Of a stretch of 64,000 nt of DNA, positions 18,323 to 27,811 are shown one piece after another. The stretch's first letter is position 1, and each line of letters begins with the position of its first letter. Position numbers and translations under genes: made by a program. Source of the DNA: Clostridium transplantifaecale. GTDB lineage: Bacteria > Bacillota > Clostridia > Lachnospirales > Lachnospiraceae. Below the pieces are notes generated by a model that saw only the letters and a list, made by a program, of their open reading frames with translations, had not been told where the DNA came from and made no database searches. Location: contig NZ_UYZY01000001.1 in assembly GCF_900626075.1 (NCBI RefSeq), positions 124,001 to 188,000 on the forward strand, read 5' to 3'.

Positions 18323-19636
18323 ATGAACATCATTTTACTTTCCGGCGGCAGTGGCAAACGCCTGTGGCCGCTTTCCAACGATATCAGAAGCAAGCAGTTC
18401 ATCAAGCTGTTCAAGGATGAGCAGGGCGAATACGAGTCTATGGTGCAGCGTGTTTACCGGCAGATCACCACAGTTGATCCCGATGCCAAGGTGACCATTG
18501 CTACCAGCAAGACGCAGGTATCTGCTATCCATAACCAGCTTGGGGACAAGGTATCCGTATGCGTGGAGCCTTGCCGAAGGGACACTTTCCCCGCTATCGC
18601 GCTGGCGGCTGCTTACCTTCATGATGAGTTGGGAGTCGGAGAGGACGAATGTGTTGCGGTATGCCCGGTAGACCCCTATGTAGATTTGAGTTACTACGAA
18701 GGCGTGGAGAGGCTGGAAAAGCTGGTAAATCAGGGAACGGCAAACTTGACCCTGATGGGCATCGAGCCGACGGTTCCAAGCAAAAAATATGGATATATTA
18801 TTCCTGAAAATCCTAATGAGGTAAGTGCTGTAAAGGAGTTCAAGGAAAAGCCGGACAAGGAAACGGCGAAAACCTACATAAGCCAGGGCGCTCTCTGGAA
18901 TGCCGGTGTGTTCGCTTTCAAGCTGGGCTATCTTGTGCAGAAAGCCCACGAGATGATCGACTTTACCGACTATCGGGATTTGTTCTCCAAATACGATACC
19001 TTGACAAAAATATCATTTGACTATGCTGTTGTGGAAAAGGAACCATCCATTCAGGTAATGCGTTACTCCGGCGAATGGAAAGATGTCGGCTCGTGGAATA
19101 TGATGGCAGAGGTAATGAGTGAAAACACTAAAGGAAAAGCTGTATTAGATGAAAGCTGTGTTAATACACATGTGTTCAACGAGTTGGATATACCGGTTCT
19201 CGTTATGGGATGCAAAGATCTTGTGGTTGCAGCAAGTTGTGACGGTATTCTTGTCTCCGATAAAGAGCGCAGCGGGGCGATGAAGCCGTATGTTGAAGCA
19301 ATCACTGAGGAAGTCAGATATGCAGAGAAGTCTTGGGGAACGTATACAGTCATTGATGCTCAACCCGGTTCAATGACAATTAAAGTTGCATTATCTGCCG
19401 GAAGCAGAATGAGGTATCACAGCCATGAGTTGCGAGATGAGGTTTGGACAATTCTCTCGGGCAAAGGAACGACGATTGTGGATGGTATGGAACAAATAGT
19501 GCGGCCCGGTGATGTTGTGAGTGTTGCAGCCGGGTGCAAACATACCCTCATTGCAGATACAGATATGAGTATTGTTGAGGTTCAGGTTGGTGATGAGATC
19601 AGCCAGAAAGACAAACAGGTATTCGAACTGGACTGA
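18323..19636 (+). CDS. manC: Mannose-1-phosphate guanylyltransferase with cupin domain
   Basis: The 437-residue protein starts MNIILLSGGSGKRLWPLSN, the nucleotidyltransferase signature, with VEPCRRDTFPAIALAAAY and FKEKPD further in. The last 110 residues form a cupin (RMRYHSHELRDEVWTILSGKGTTIVDG) as in type II PMI-GMP enzymes, but shorter than the bifunctional forms; a separate isomerase gene follows, so this is likely only the guanylyltransferase. It makes GDP-mannose. Confidence 0.88.
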   Translation: MNIILLSGGSGKRLWPLSNDIRSKQFIKLFKDEQGEYESMVQRVYRQITTVDPDAKVTIATSKTQVSAIHNQLGDKVSVCVEPCRRDTFPAIALAAAYLHDELGVGEDECVAVCPVDPYVDLSYYEGVERLEKLVNQGTANLTLMGIEPTVPSKKYGYIIPENPNEVSAVKEFKEKPDKETAKTYISQGALWNAGVFAFKLGYLVQKAHEMIDFTDYRDLFSKYDTLTKISFDYAVVEKEPSIQVMRYSGEWKDVGSWNMMAEVMSENTKGKAVLDESCVNTHVFNELDIPVLVMGCKDLVVAASCDGILVSDKERSGAMKPYVEAITEEVRYAEKSWGTYTVIDAQPGSMTIKVALSAGSRMRYHSHELRDEVWTILSGKGTTIVDGMEQIVRPGDVVSVAAGCKHTLIADTDMSIVEVQVGDEISQKDKQVFELD

Positions 19637-19685
19637 AAGAGCGGGGAATACCCAGATAGAGAATGAACAAGGAATGTAGTGATAT

Positions 19686-20657
19686 ATGGAACCAATGCTG
19701 TTAAGGCCTGTTGGAAAGGACTACCTCTGGGGCGGTTCTCGATTGAAAAATGAATACTATAAAGACTGTCCACAAAAGCCCCTTGCAGAGACATGGGAGT
19801 GTTCCGTCCATCCTGATGGACCAAGTAAAATCGCAAATGGCGGAGAGAAAGGAAAAACATTAGCCGCTGTTCTGCATGAACTTCCAGAGTATCTTGGGAC
19901 CAAGGCTTCTGGAGAACTTCGAGGCGAATTGCCGATCTTGGTAAAGTTCATTGATGCGGAAAAAGACCTCTCTGTGCAGGTACATCCTTCTGATGAATAC
20001 GCAAGAGAGCATGAGCACCAGAACGGAAAAACAGAAATGTGGTACGTGCTGGATGCGAAACCCGGAGCGACTCTTGTGTGTGGATTTGCTCATGATGTCA
20101 CACCGGAGATTTTAAGGACAGCAGTGGAAACAGGAACTTTGGGTAAGCATCTGCAGAAAGTGTCAGTTTGTAGCGGCGATATTTTTTACATACCCGCAGG
20201 CACAATACATGCAATTGGTAAGGGAATACTTATAGCAGAAATACAAGAGAGCTCCAATGTGACCTACCGGGTATATGATTACGACCGCGTGGATAAAAAT
20301 GGACAAAAGCGACCACTTCATTTTGACAAAGCTGTGCAAGTACTCAATATGAAAGCAGGCGCAGATGTCAGGCAGAGACCGCGGAAAGTAGACTATTACT
20401 ATGGCTGTGCCAGAGAAATACTGTGTCGGAGTAAATATTTCGAGACAGAACGAGTGCGGGTAAATTTGGGATTCAGTTTTACAGTAATGTTCACGTCGTT
20501 TCAAGTATTGCTTTGCATTAATGGTGGTGGCGGTATCACATCAGAAGGCAAACACAAACCACTAAGATTCAAGAAGGGAGATTGCATTTTCCTCCCGGCT
20601 GGGCTTGGCAGATGCCATGTTTTAGGGAAGTGTGAGATGCTAAAAATACGTTGCTGA
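19686..20657 (+). CDS. manA: Mannose-6-phosphate isomerase, class I
   Basis: The 323-residue cupin metalloenzyme shows the zinc-site stretch QVHPSDEYAREHE, then KTEMWYVLDAKPGA and the IPAGTIHAIGKGILIAEIQESS block of Firmicute class I isomerases. It converts fructose-6-phosphate to mannose-6-phosphate, the entry to the GDP-mannose branch made by its neighbours. Confidence 0.93.
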   Translation: MEPMLLRPVGKDYLWGGSRLKNEYYKDCPQKPLAETWECSVHPDGPSKIANGGEKGKTLAAVLHELPEYLGTKASGELRGELPILVKFIDAEKDLSVQVHPSDEYAREHEHQNGKTEMWYVLDAKPGATLVCGFAHDVTPEILRTAVETGTLGKHLQKVSVCSGDIFYIPAGTIHAIGKGILIAEIQESSNVTYRVYDYDRVDKNGQKRPLHFDKAVQVLNMKAGADVRQRPRKVDYYYGCAREILCRSKYFETERVRVNLGFSFTVMFTSFQVLLCINGGGGITSEGKHKPLRFKKGDCIFLPAGLGRCHVLGKCEMLKIRC

Positions 20658-20720
20658 AAGCAGAATACAGAATATGGAGTCTGCTGGTGCAAATAAACAA
20701 ACTTAAAGAGGAGAATGAAA

Positions 20721-22094
20721 ATGAACATTAGTATTTTTGGGCTTGGATATGTTGGTTGTGTTGGCGCGGCATGCTGTGCAAAGCTGGGACACCGTGTGAT
20801 TGGAAATGATGTGTCCGAAAATAAAGTAAAGTTGATCAATCAGGGACGTCCCACTATTATTGAAGCCGAAATTGATGAGCTTGTGAAAGAGGCACATGAC
20901 AAGGGGCTTCTTGAGGCAACAATGGACTATCATTACGCAGTTCACAACTCTGAGATTTCCTTTATCGTTGTCGGTACGCCCAGCAGTAAGGAAGGGCATC
21001 TGAACCTGAATTATATTTATGGAGTGGCACGTCAGATCGGTGAGGCGATGCGTGACAAGAGCGAATTCCATATTATTGCAATTCGCAGTACAGTTCTTCC
21101 CGGTACGAATAAAAAGGTTGGTGAGATTATCGCAGAAGCTTCTGGCAAGGAGCGCGGCAAGGACTTCACAGTGGTTTCTAATCCTGAATTTCTGCGAGAA
21201 GGTACTGCTGTAAAGGATTATATGAATCCGCCGCTCACACTGATCGGTACAGACAGCGAGATTGCAGAGGCTAAATTCCGTGAACTGTATAAGGATATTC
21301 CTGGCGAATTTATTTCCACGGATATTGAAGTTGCCGAAATCATGAAGTATGTGAACAATACTTATCATAGTCTCAAGATTGTTTTTGCCAATGAGGTCGG
21401 CAATATCTGCAAGGCTCTCGGTATTGACAGCCACAAGGTTATGGAAATTTTCTGCAAGGACAAGCAGCTGAATATTTCGCCGTATTACTTCAAGCCCGGT
21501 TTCGCTTATGGTGGCTCCTGTCTGCCGAAGGATTCTAAGGCACTTCGTACGTTGGCCCATGATTTGTATGTGGATGTTCCTGTAATCAATGCAATTAACC
21601 CATCCAACGAGCAGCAAAAGAAGAATGCAGTTGAAATAATCGAAAGCAAGGGAAAAAGGAAGATTGGTATTTTGGGACTCAGCTTTAAATCAGGAACAGA
21701 TGATTTGCGCTGCAGTCCAATCGTGGATGTTGCTGAGACATTGCTCGGCAAAGGATATGAAATACATATTTATGATAAGAATGTGCGCGTATCTCAGCTG
21801 ACTGGAACTAATGCTGACTTCATTGCTGCTAAGATTCCTCATCTGCATGAAATTATCACAGACGATATGGATGAAGTGGCAAATGCGTGCGAGGTTTTGG
21901 TTATCACTAATAAGGAAAAAGAGTTTGCTGACATTCCCGAGAGATATCCGCATAAAATGATCGTGGATTTGGTTCGCCAGTTTAGGGAACTCGATTATGA
22001 AGGTAACTATGAGGGCATTAGTTGGGGCAATATTAATGTAAACCCGCAGCAGGATGTAGCGATTGAAAGGACAATGGTTAAGACGGAGTTTTAA
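20721..22094 (+). CDS. GDP-mannose 6-dehydrogenase-like enzyme (AlgD family)
   Basis: The 457-residue protein begins MNISIFGLGYVGCVGAACCAKLGHRVIGNDVSENKVKLIN, and its order of motifs (RSTVLPGT, NPEFLREGTAVKDY, MKYVNNTYHSLKIVFANEVGNI, catalytic Cys in AYGGSCLPKD, LGLSFKSGTDDLRCSP) follows Pseudomonas AlgD more closely than UDP-glucose dehydrogenases. With manA, the mutase and manC just upstream, this completes a route to GDP-mannuronate. ATG 20721 is 7 bases after AGGAG; the ATG at 20715 is too close. Substrate assignment rests on family and context. Confidence 0.82.
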   Translation: MNISIFGLGYVGCVGAACCAKLGHRVIGNDVSENKVKLINQGRPTIIEAEIDELVKEAHDKGLLEATMDYHYAVHNSEISFIVVGTPSSKEGHLNLNYIYGVARQIGEAMRDKSEFHIIAIRSTVLPGTNKKVGEIIAEASGKERGKDFTVVSNPEFLREGTAVKDYMNPPLTLIGTDSEIAEAKFRELYKDIPGEFISTDIEVAEIMKYVNNTYHSLKIVFANEVGNICKALGIDSHKVMEIFCKDKQLNISPYYFKPGFAYGGSCLPKDSKALRTLAHDLYVDVPVINAINPSNEQQKKNAVEIIESKGKRKIGILGLSFKSGTDDLRCSPIVDVAETLLGKGYEIHIYDKNVRVSQLTGTNADFIAAKIPHLHEIITDDMDEVANACEVLVITNKEKEFADIPERYPHKMIVDLVRQFRELDYEGNYEGISWGNINVNPQQDVAIERTMVKTEF

Positions 22095-22118
22095 TATAAT
22101 GATAGAGGAGGTCTTGAG

Positions 22119-23975
22119 ATGGCGGATATGGGCTGGCTTATAAGAAGACTTAAAGCTATGAGTGTGCCTGAAATCCTGTGGCGTCTATCACAGAAAGGAA
22201 TTCAGAAGCAAGAAGAAAAGTTATATAAGTCAAAGTCGATAGCAGTTACAGAGAGAGTGTTTAACAGTAAGCTGTCTGAACTGAAGCCGTTAAACGATCT
22301 CCTTTATTTGAATTTTGATAATTTGTCATTCGTCGTAGAACGTGATATCCACCTGATTGGTGGGTATGAATACCAACAGTATAAAAATAAATGGAGCGCT
22401 GGATTTCAGACAGATGCTGATTGGCCAGATACCTTTTCCTATTCGTTGGAGTATAAGCAGAGAGATGACATCGGTGACGCTCGAACGAACTGGGAACTGA
22501 ATCGCCATTTTCAGTTTGCATTGCTTGCAAAGAACTACTATGCATCTGGGGATAAGACACATCTGAATGAACTAGAAAGTCTGTTTGACGATTGGAATCA
22601 GAGGAATGCATTTTTACATGGCATCTCATGGACAAGCGTAATGGAAGTTGCAATTCGGGTCAGCAACTGGTGCTATGCATATTCGTTCCTGACAAGAAGC
22701 AAAGATGTTCCGAAAGAATTGTTAAAGCATCTGCGTGTCGGCATTATCAACATGACTGACTATATCGCACTGCATTATTCTAGATACTCATCTGCTAACA
22801 ATCATCTTATCGTAGAAGCATATGCAATAGGTCAAAGCGGTATTTTCTTCGACTATGAACCGTGGGTTGAACTTGCTGTATCGCTTTTGACAAGGGAGCT
22901 TCCTTTGCAGAACTATTGTGATGGTGTAAACAAAGAACTATCGCTCCATTATCAAAGTTTTTATATGGAGGCAATGGGATTAATGCTTCGTCTGCTAAAA
23001 AAAAGTGGGCGATCTGTGCCGGCTACATGGGAATCAATGCTCAACAAAATGTGTCACTATGTGCGTGATTGCATGGGCGACTACGGTGAAATGATTGAGT
23101 TCGGGGATAATGATGAAGGGAAGATTCTTGATCTTCATGGCGGCGAGGAAAACCATTATCAATATGTTTTAGGGCTTCTAAGCTGTCTGTTGGACACTCG
23201 CTACGTTGATTTGGAGGAATGTTCTGAGAATTTGAAGTGGCTGTTCACGGATGAGGAAAGAACAACGGCCAATCGAAAGGGTGAATATAAGCCAAGGGGA
23301 AGTGTCACCTATAAAGAAGGAGGAAACTCGATCCTTCGCAGTAAAGACAACAGAGTATTGATCGGTATTGACCATGCTGCTCTTGGATTTGGAAGTATTG
23401 CAGCTCACGGACATTCTGACGCCTTAAGCTTTCAGATGTATGTAGATGGAGAGCCAATCTTTATTGACCCTGGAACATATATCTATCACTGCGATATCGA
23501 GGCCAGAAACGCATACCGAAAAACGGAAAATCATAATACAGTCTGTATTGGTAACAAGGACCAGTCAGAAATGCTGGGTGCATTCCTTTGGGGAAAGAAA
23601 GCAGAGTGCAAGCTAATCAAGTCCGAGCTTGGTGAAGTGGATGTTATTGAAGCTGAACATGATGGATACAGTCCGGATAAGCATAAGAGATCGTTTAGAC
23701 TTTGTGGTAATACATTTGATATCACAGATAATGTCGAAACGAGAAAAGGATGGAAATCCTCATTCCTGATCAATGCGGAGCTTGTTGAACTAAAAGAAAA
23801 TTCGATACATTTATCTTGCAATGGTAATGTTGTTATTATGACATGGACATGCGGAAGTGCCAATCTATCAGATGCCTATATATCTGATACATACGGTGAA
23901 AGACGTGGAGTAAAGAGATTGGTTTTATCAGGAAAAGAATCTACGAAAACAAACTATAGAATAAAATGGCTGTGA
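22119..23975 (+). CDS. Heparinase II/III-like polysaccharide lyase
   Basis: The 618-residue protein has an alpha-helical N-terminal half with WELNRHFQF and SSANNHLIVEAYAI and a beta-sheet C-terminal half with AAHGHSDALSFQMYVDGEPIFIDPGTYIYH, where heparinase II/III family lyases keep catalytic and structural His/Tyr residues. No signal peptide is evident, so it probably acts inside the cell or at the membrane face. Family members cleave uronic-acid polymers by beta-elimination, which fits the GDP-mannuronate and UDP-glucuronate genes before it. In alginate operons a lyase trims or clears polymer. GAGGAGG precedes ATG. Confidence 0.85.
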   Translation: MADMGWLIRRLKAMSVPEILWRLSQKGIQKQEEKLYKSKSIAVTERVFNSKLSELKPLNDLLYLNFDNLSFVVERDIHLIGGYEYQQYKNKWSAGFQTDADWPDTFSYSLEYKQRDDIGDARTNWELNRHFQFALLAKNYYASGDKTHLNELESLFDDWNQRNAFLHGISWTSVMEVAIRVSNWCYAYSFLTRSKDVPKELLKHLRVGIINMTDYIALHYSRYSSANNHLIVEAYAIGQSGIFFDYEPWVELAVSLLTRELPLQNYCDGVNKELSLHYQSFYMEAMGLMLRLLKKSGRSVPATWESMLNKMCHYVRDCMGDYGEMIEFGDNDEGKILDLHGGEENHYQYVLGLLSCLLDTRYVDLEECSENLKWLFTDEERTTANRKGEYKPRGSVTYKEGGNSILRSKDNRVLIGIDHAALGFGSIAAHGHSDALSFQMYVDGEPIFIDPGTYIYHCDIEARNAYRKTENHNTVCIGNKDQSEMLGAFLWGKKAECKLIKSELGEVDVIEAEHDGYSPDKHKRSFRLCGNTFDITDNVETRKGWKSSFLINAELVELKENSIHLSCNGNVVIMTWTCGSANLSDAYISDTYGERRGVKRLVLSGKESTKTNYRIKWL

Positions 23976-24012
23976 TACATTTGGCTAAAAATCTACAGCC
24001 AAGGAGTTAAAC

Positions 24013-24111
24013 ATGGGAATCGCGTTACTGAAAAGGTTGAATTCAAAAATGCTAACAATATTGAATACACCATAGGAGGAAAATATAAGCTGAATATCAA
24101 TAATTGGAAAA
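24013..24111 (+). pseudogene. Deletion scar of a CapK-like gene
   Basis: After a good AAGGAG site, the first 13 codons (MGIALLKRLNSKM) nearly match the start of the CapK-like gene at 26472. The frame then jumps to a stretch containing GGAAAATATAAGCTG, resembling that gene's last codons (GKYKL). The middle, over 1.2 kb, is missing. It is the remnant of an internally deleted second copy. Confidence 0.7.
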
Positions 24112-24129
24112 CAACAGGAGAAATCTGAA

Positions 24130-25341
24130 ATGGGTAAGCAACATAAAATCCTTATTATAGTAGAAAATCTGCCGGTACCTTTTGACACCCGTGTGTGGCA
24201 GGAGGCTACAACTTTAGTGGCAAATGGTTATATCGTGTCAGTTATCTGCCCGAAGGGAAAGGGCTACATGGCAGAAGAAGAAACGATAGACGGTGTACAT
24301 ATTTTCAGACATAATCTTGCGGAAGAGGGCAACGGTGTAATTGGATACTTAAGAGAGTACTCTGCTGCTTTGAGTGCGGAGGTTCGTCTGGCAAAGAAAA
24401 TTTACAAGATGATTGGTTTTGATGTAATCCATGGATGTAATCCACCAGACGATATTTACCTCGTTGCGCGACGGTTCAAGAAATATGGCGTGAAGTATGT
24501 TTTTGATCATCACGATATCTGTCCAGAGCTGTTTGAAGCGAAATTTGGTATAAATAGCATCACAAAAAAGTTGATGTATCAAAGTCAAGTCTTTATGGAA
24601 CGTCAAACATATAAACACTGCACTTTTGCTTTTGTGACCAATGAGTCCTATAAGAAAATTGCCATTGAGCGTGGAAAGATGGACCCAAAGAAGGTGATTG
24701 TCCTGCGCAGTGGTCCAAAGCTGGAACGCATGAAAATACAACCACCGGTGGAGAACATCAAACGCGGGAAAAAGTATATGGTCGGATATCTTGGTGTTAT
24801 CGGCCAGCAGGAGGGTATCGAATATATCCTGCAAGCTGCTAAATATTGCAGGGAAACGCTGAAGCGTGATGACATCTTCTGGGGTATCGTTGGTGGCGGT
24901 CCGCATGTGACCGCACTGAAAGAAATGTGTTCAAAGATGGGTCTGGATGAATGTGTGGAATTCACAGGGCGTGTTTCGGATCAGAAATTGCTGGACTACT
25001 TGAATACAGCGGATGTATGCGTCAACTCAGACACTTACAATAGTATGAATGACAAATCCACAATGAACAAAATCCTTGAGTACATGGCACTGGCGAAACC
25101 CATCGTTCAGTTCGAACTGACAGAGGGGCATTATTCGGCGCAGGAAGCATCCCTATATGCAGAGCAGAATAACGCGAAAGATATGGCTGATAAGATTGTC
25201 TATCTGTTGGAAAACCCAGAAATGAGAAAAAAGATGGGTGAATACGGCAGGAATCGCGTTGTACATGAACTGAGCTGGGAACATACCAGCAAGGCTCTAC
25301 TGGAAGGATACGAAAAATTCTTTAAGGGGAAATTTAATTGA
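24130..25341 (+). CDS. Glycosyltransferase family 4
   Basis: The 403-residue GT-B enzyme has the N-terminal ENLPVPFDTRVWQEATTL loop and the donor-binding C-terminal half with GYLGVIGQQEGIEYILQAAKYC, GGGPHVTALK and ILEYMALAKPIVQFELTEG. No membrane segment is evident. It would add one sugar to the lipid-linked repeat unit on the cytoplasmic side. AGGAG precedes ATG, immediately after the CapK-like scar. Confidence 0.88.
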   Translation: MGKQHKILIIVENLPVPFDTRVWQEATTLVANGYIVSVICPKGKGYMAEEETIDGVHIFRHNLAEEGNGVIGYLREYSAALSAEVRLAKKIYKMIGFDVIHGCNPPDDIYLVARRFKKYGVKYVFDHHDICPELFEAKFGINSITKKLMYQSQVFMERQTYKHCTFAFVTNESYKKIAIERGKMDPKKVIVLRSGPKLERMKIQPPVENIKRGKKYMVGYLGVIGQQEGIEYILQAAKYCRETLKRDDIFWGIVGGGPHVTALKEMCSKMGLDECVEFTGRVSDQKLLDYLNTADVCVNSDTYNSMNDKSTMNKILEYMALAKPIVQFELTEGHYSAQEASLYAEQNNAKDMADKIVYLLENPEMRKKMGEYGRNRVVHELSWEHTSKALLEGYEKFFKGKFN

Positions 25342-25357
25342 GTTGAGAGGGAACTTG

Positions 25358-26404
25358 ATGAAAAAAGTATTGTTGATTTCGAACCATGTTTTTCATTATA
25401 GACAGAAAGTTTACAATTATTTCTTCGATGCTTTTCAAAAAGATGGTTTTGAATTTCATGTGCTAAGCGATTCTTATCAAAAGGTTGATTGGGAGAACAA
25501 ATTCATACAGCATACAGAACCGTTTTCTGTGCAGGGTTATTGCAAGCAAATCAAGGCTATGAAACCTGATGTGGTAATAGTTTTCCTTCATTTGAAAGAT
25601 AAGATAATGTTACCGATTATTTATTATTGCAAGTTGCATCATATTCCGATTATTTATTGGAATCATGGCATTAATCTTGAAACGCCCGATGATAAGACAA
25701 AGAATGCGATTTTTCATTTCATTCACGATCGTTGTGATGCACTGATTACATATACGCCGGAAATGCGGCAGTATTTCACAGACAAGAATCAGAAAAAGTT
25801 GTTTGTAGCTTATAACACAATTAACCTGTCAGGTATAGATAAAGGCGCTCTGCCGAGCGAAGGGGAAACGAAAAGTAAGTATGGAATTAAGGAAAAACGT
25901 GTCATTCTTTACATTTCACGATTGATGCCATATAAGAGACCTGACTTGGTAATTGAGGCTTTTGGTGGCGAAAAGGATATTGCTGTTGTAATTGTTGGAC
26001 CAGGAATGTCTGATGAGCTACAAAAGAGGGTAGATGCATTTGACAACGTATATTATCTTGGCGAGAAATACGGAGATGAAGTAGACGCAATTTATAAGAT
26101 GGGTGATGTATTTAGCACACCCGGTCATATCGGTCTAGCCGTGAATCAGGCGTTGTTCTGGGGGATTCCCATAGTTTTGCTTAAAGGACGACATGCACCT
26201 GAAATCTATTATATGAAAGATGGGAAGACAGGCTATCTTGTAGATAATGAGGAAGAGTATAAGGACAAAGTATTGACGCTTCTGCGCGATGACCAGTTAT
26301 TGGAACAGATGTCGAAAGTATGTCTGGACGTTTACGATAATGAGGTAAACATAGATAGAATGTACGATGGCTTTATAGAAGCAATCAGGTATTGTAAAAA
26401 ATAA
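25358..26404 (+). CDS. Glycosyltransferase, GT-B fold (GT1/GT4-like)
   Basis: The 348-residue protein begins MKKVLLISNHVFHYRQKVYNYF and has the GT-B C-terminal features VILYISRLMPYKRPDLVIEAFGG, VIVGPGMSD and GLAVNQALFWGIPIVLLKGRHAPEI. It adds a sugar to the repeat unit. I chose ATG 25358 after GAGAGGG; the frame also offers an upstream TTG at 25343. Confidence 0.85.
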   Translation: MKKVLLISNHVFHYRQKVYNYFFDAFQKDGFEFHVLSDSYQKVDWENKFIQHTEPFSVQGYCKQIKAMKPDVVIVFLHLKDKIMLPIIYYCKLHHIPIIYWNHGINLETPDDKTKNAIFHFIHDRCDALITYTPEMRQYFTDKNQKKLFVAYNTINLSGIDKGALPSEGETKSKYGIKEKRVILYISRLMPYKRPDLVIEAFGGEKDIAVVIVGPGMSDELQKRVDAFDNVYYLGEKYGDEVDAIYKMGDVFSTPGHIGLAVNQALFWGIPIVLLKGRHAPEIYYMKDGKTGYLVDNEEEYKDKVLTLLRDDQLLEQMSKVCLDVYDNEVNIDRMYDGFIEAIRYCKK

Positions 26405-26471
26405 AGGGCTGGATTCGGTACTTCTCAGAAAGAGAACTGTGACGGCTAAATAGTATGAATGAGGAAAAAAT

Positions 26472-27773
26472 ATGGGCATTGCATTATTAAAGAAACTGAA
26501 TACAAAAATGCCGGATGGATTGAAAACAGCATTAGGTCCGTTGATTAGAGGAAAGCTGATTTATAACAGTACGTTCCGTCACCAGTATTCGGCACTGGTT
26601 AAAGCGGACACCTATAGTTATGAGGAACAGGGGAATAAGCAGCTGGCTGCATTGAAAGAAACGCTGGTTCACGCTTATGAGCATACCGCTTTCTACTGTA
26701 GTGCATTTGATAAAGCAGGATTTAATCCGCATAAATTTTCTTCTTTTGAGGAGATGAAGCATATTCCGGTAATTACAAAAGCTGATGTGATTGCAAATTA
26801 TGACGCAATGCAGGCTGATGATATAAATGATTTTTACCATGCCACGACAGGAGGAAGTACAGGAGTACCCTTGAAGGTTTCTTTGGAGCGGGAATCCATC
26901 TACCGGGAACGGGCTTTCATATATCATTACTGGAGTAAAGCGGGTTATGATTACAGAACATCAAAACTTGCAACTTTTCGTGGAACGGATTTCAATGGGA
27001 AGCTCTTTAAGGCAAATCCTCTCTATAACGAAATTCAGTTTAATCCCTGCCGAATCAATGCGGGAACGATACAGCTCTATTACGATAAGATTATGAGCTT
27101 TGGAGCAGACTTTCTGCACGGCTTTCCGGGAGCTATTTATAGTTTCTGCAAATTTGCAAACCGGGTCGGATTAGAGATAAAGGACAAGTTTAAGGGAGCG
27201 TTCTTTATCTCCGAAAATGTATATGATTTCCAGAGAGAATACATTGAGCAGTCTTTGGGATGCAAGACATATGCATTCTATGGTCATACAGAAAGAGCAG
27301 TATTTGCCGAATTTAATGGGGGGGGGTACTCTTTCAATAAGGCATATGGCTATGTTGAGCTAAGCGAGCAGTCCGAAGGATTTATCATCTGCACAGGATT
27401 TATAAATCATAAGATGCCGTTGATTCGCTACCAGGTCGATGATTATGCAGAAAGATATTTTGACAGATATAAGATTGAAGGACATCGTGAAGGCGGTCTG
27501 ATCGGGAAAAATGGCGAAAATATTTCTTCTGCGATGCTTGAAGTTCACAGCCCTGTACTTGAGCGCATGGCTAAGTATCAGTTCATCCAAAAAGAACAGG
27601 GCAAGGTAACGGTACTGACCGTTCCCGTAGATAAGTTTACTGAGCAGGAAGTGGAAGAAATCCGCATGGTATATCAGAATAAATTCGGTGAAGGCATAGA
27701 TGTTGAGGTGAAACCGGTGAAGGATGTTCAATATACCTCAAGAGGGAAGTATAAGCTGATTGTGCGAGAGTAG
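26472..27773 (+). CDS. CapK-like / phenylacetate-CoA ligase-family adenylating enzyme
   Basis: The 433-residue protein has the adenylate-forming signature TTGGSTGVPLKVSLE near residue 125, AFYGHTERAVFAEF near 270, the RYQVDDYAERY region and a C-terminal YTSRGKYKLIVRE containing the usual Lys. CapK homologues are common in capsule loci; their substrate is generally unknown, and acyl activation for decoration is a reasonable guess. A run of nine G (27318-27326) encodes Gly-Gly-Gly before YSF and is in frame here, making the gene a candidate for slipped-strand switching. Confidence 0.8.
   Translation: MGIALLKKLNTKMPDGLKTALGPLIRGKLIYNSTFRHQYSALVKADTYSYEEQGNKQLAALKETLVHAYEHTAFYCSAFDKAGFNPHKFSSFEEMKHIPVITKADVIANYDAMQADDINDFYHATTGGSTGVPLKVSLERESIYRERAFIYHYWSKAGYDYRTSKLATFRGTDFNGKLFKANPLYNEIQFNPCRINAGTIQLYYDKIMSFGADFLHGFPGAIYSFCKFANRVGLEIKDKFKGAFFISENVYDFQREYIEQSLGCKTYAFYGHTERAVFAEFNGGGYSFNKAYGYVELSEQSEGFIICTGFINHKMPLIRYQVDDYAERYFDRYKIEGHREGGLIGKNGENISSAMLEVHSPVLERMAKYQFIQKEQGKVTVLTVPVDKFTEQEVEEIRMVYQNKFGEGIDVEVKPVKDVQYTSRGKYKLIVRE
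27318..27326 (+). repeat. G9 tract in the CapK-like gene (in frame)
   Basis: Nine consecutive G in coding sequence followed by TACTCT. Gain or loss of one G would shift the frame after about residue 285. The same G(n)TAC arrangement occurs at 28203, 33599 and, shortened, at 35638. Confidence 0.8.
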
Positions 27774-27811
27774 CATACGAAGTACGATTGCGTGAAGAAG
27801 GGATTATTAAC

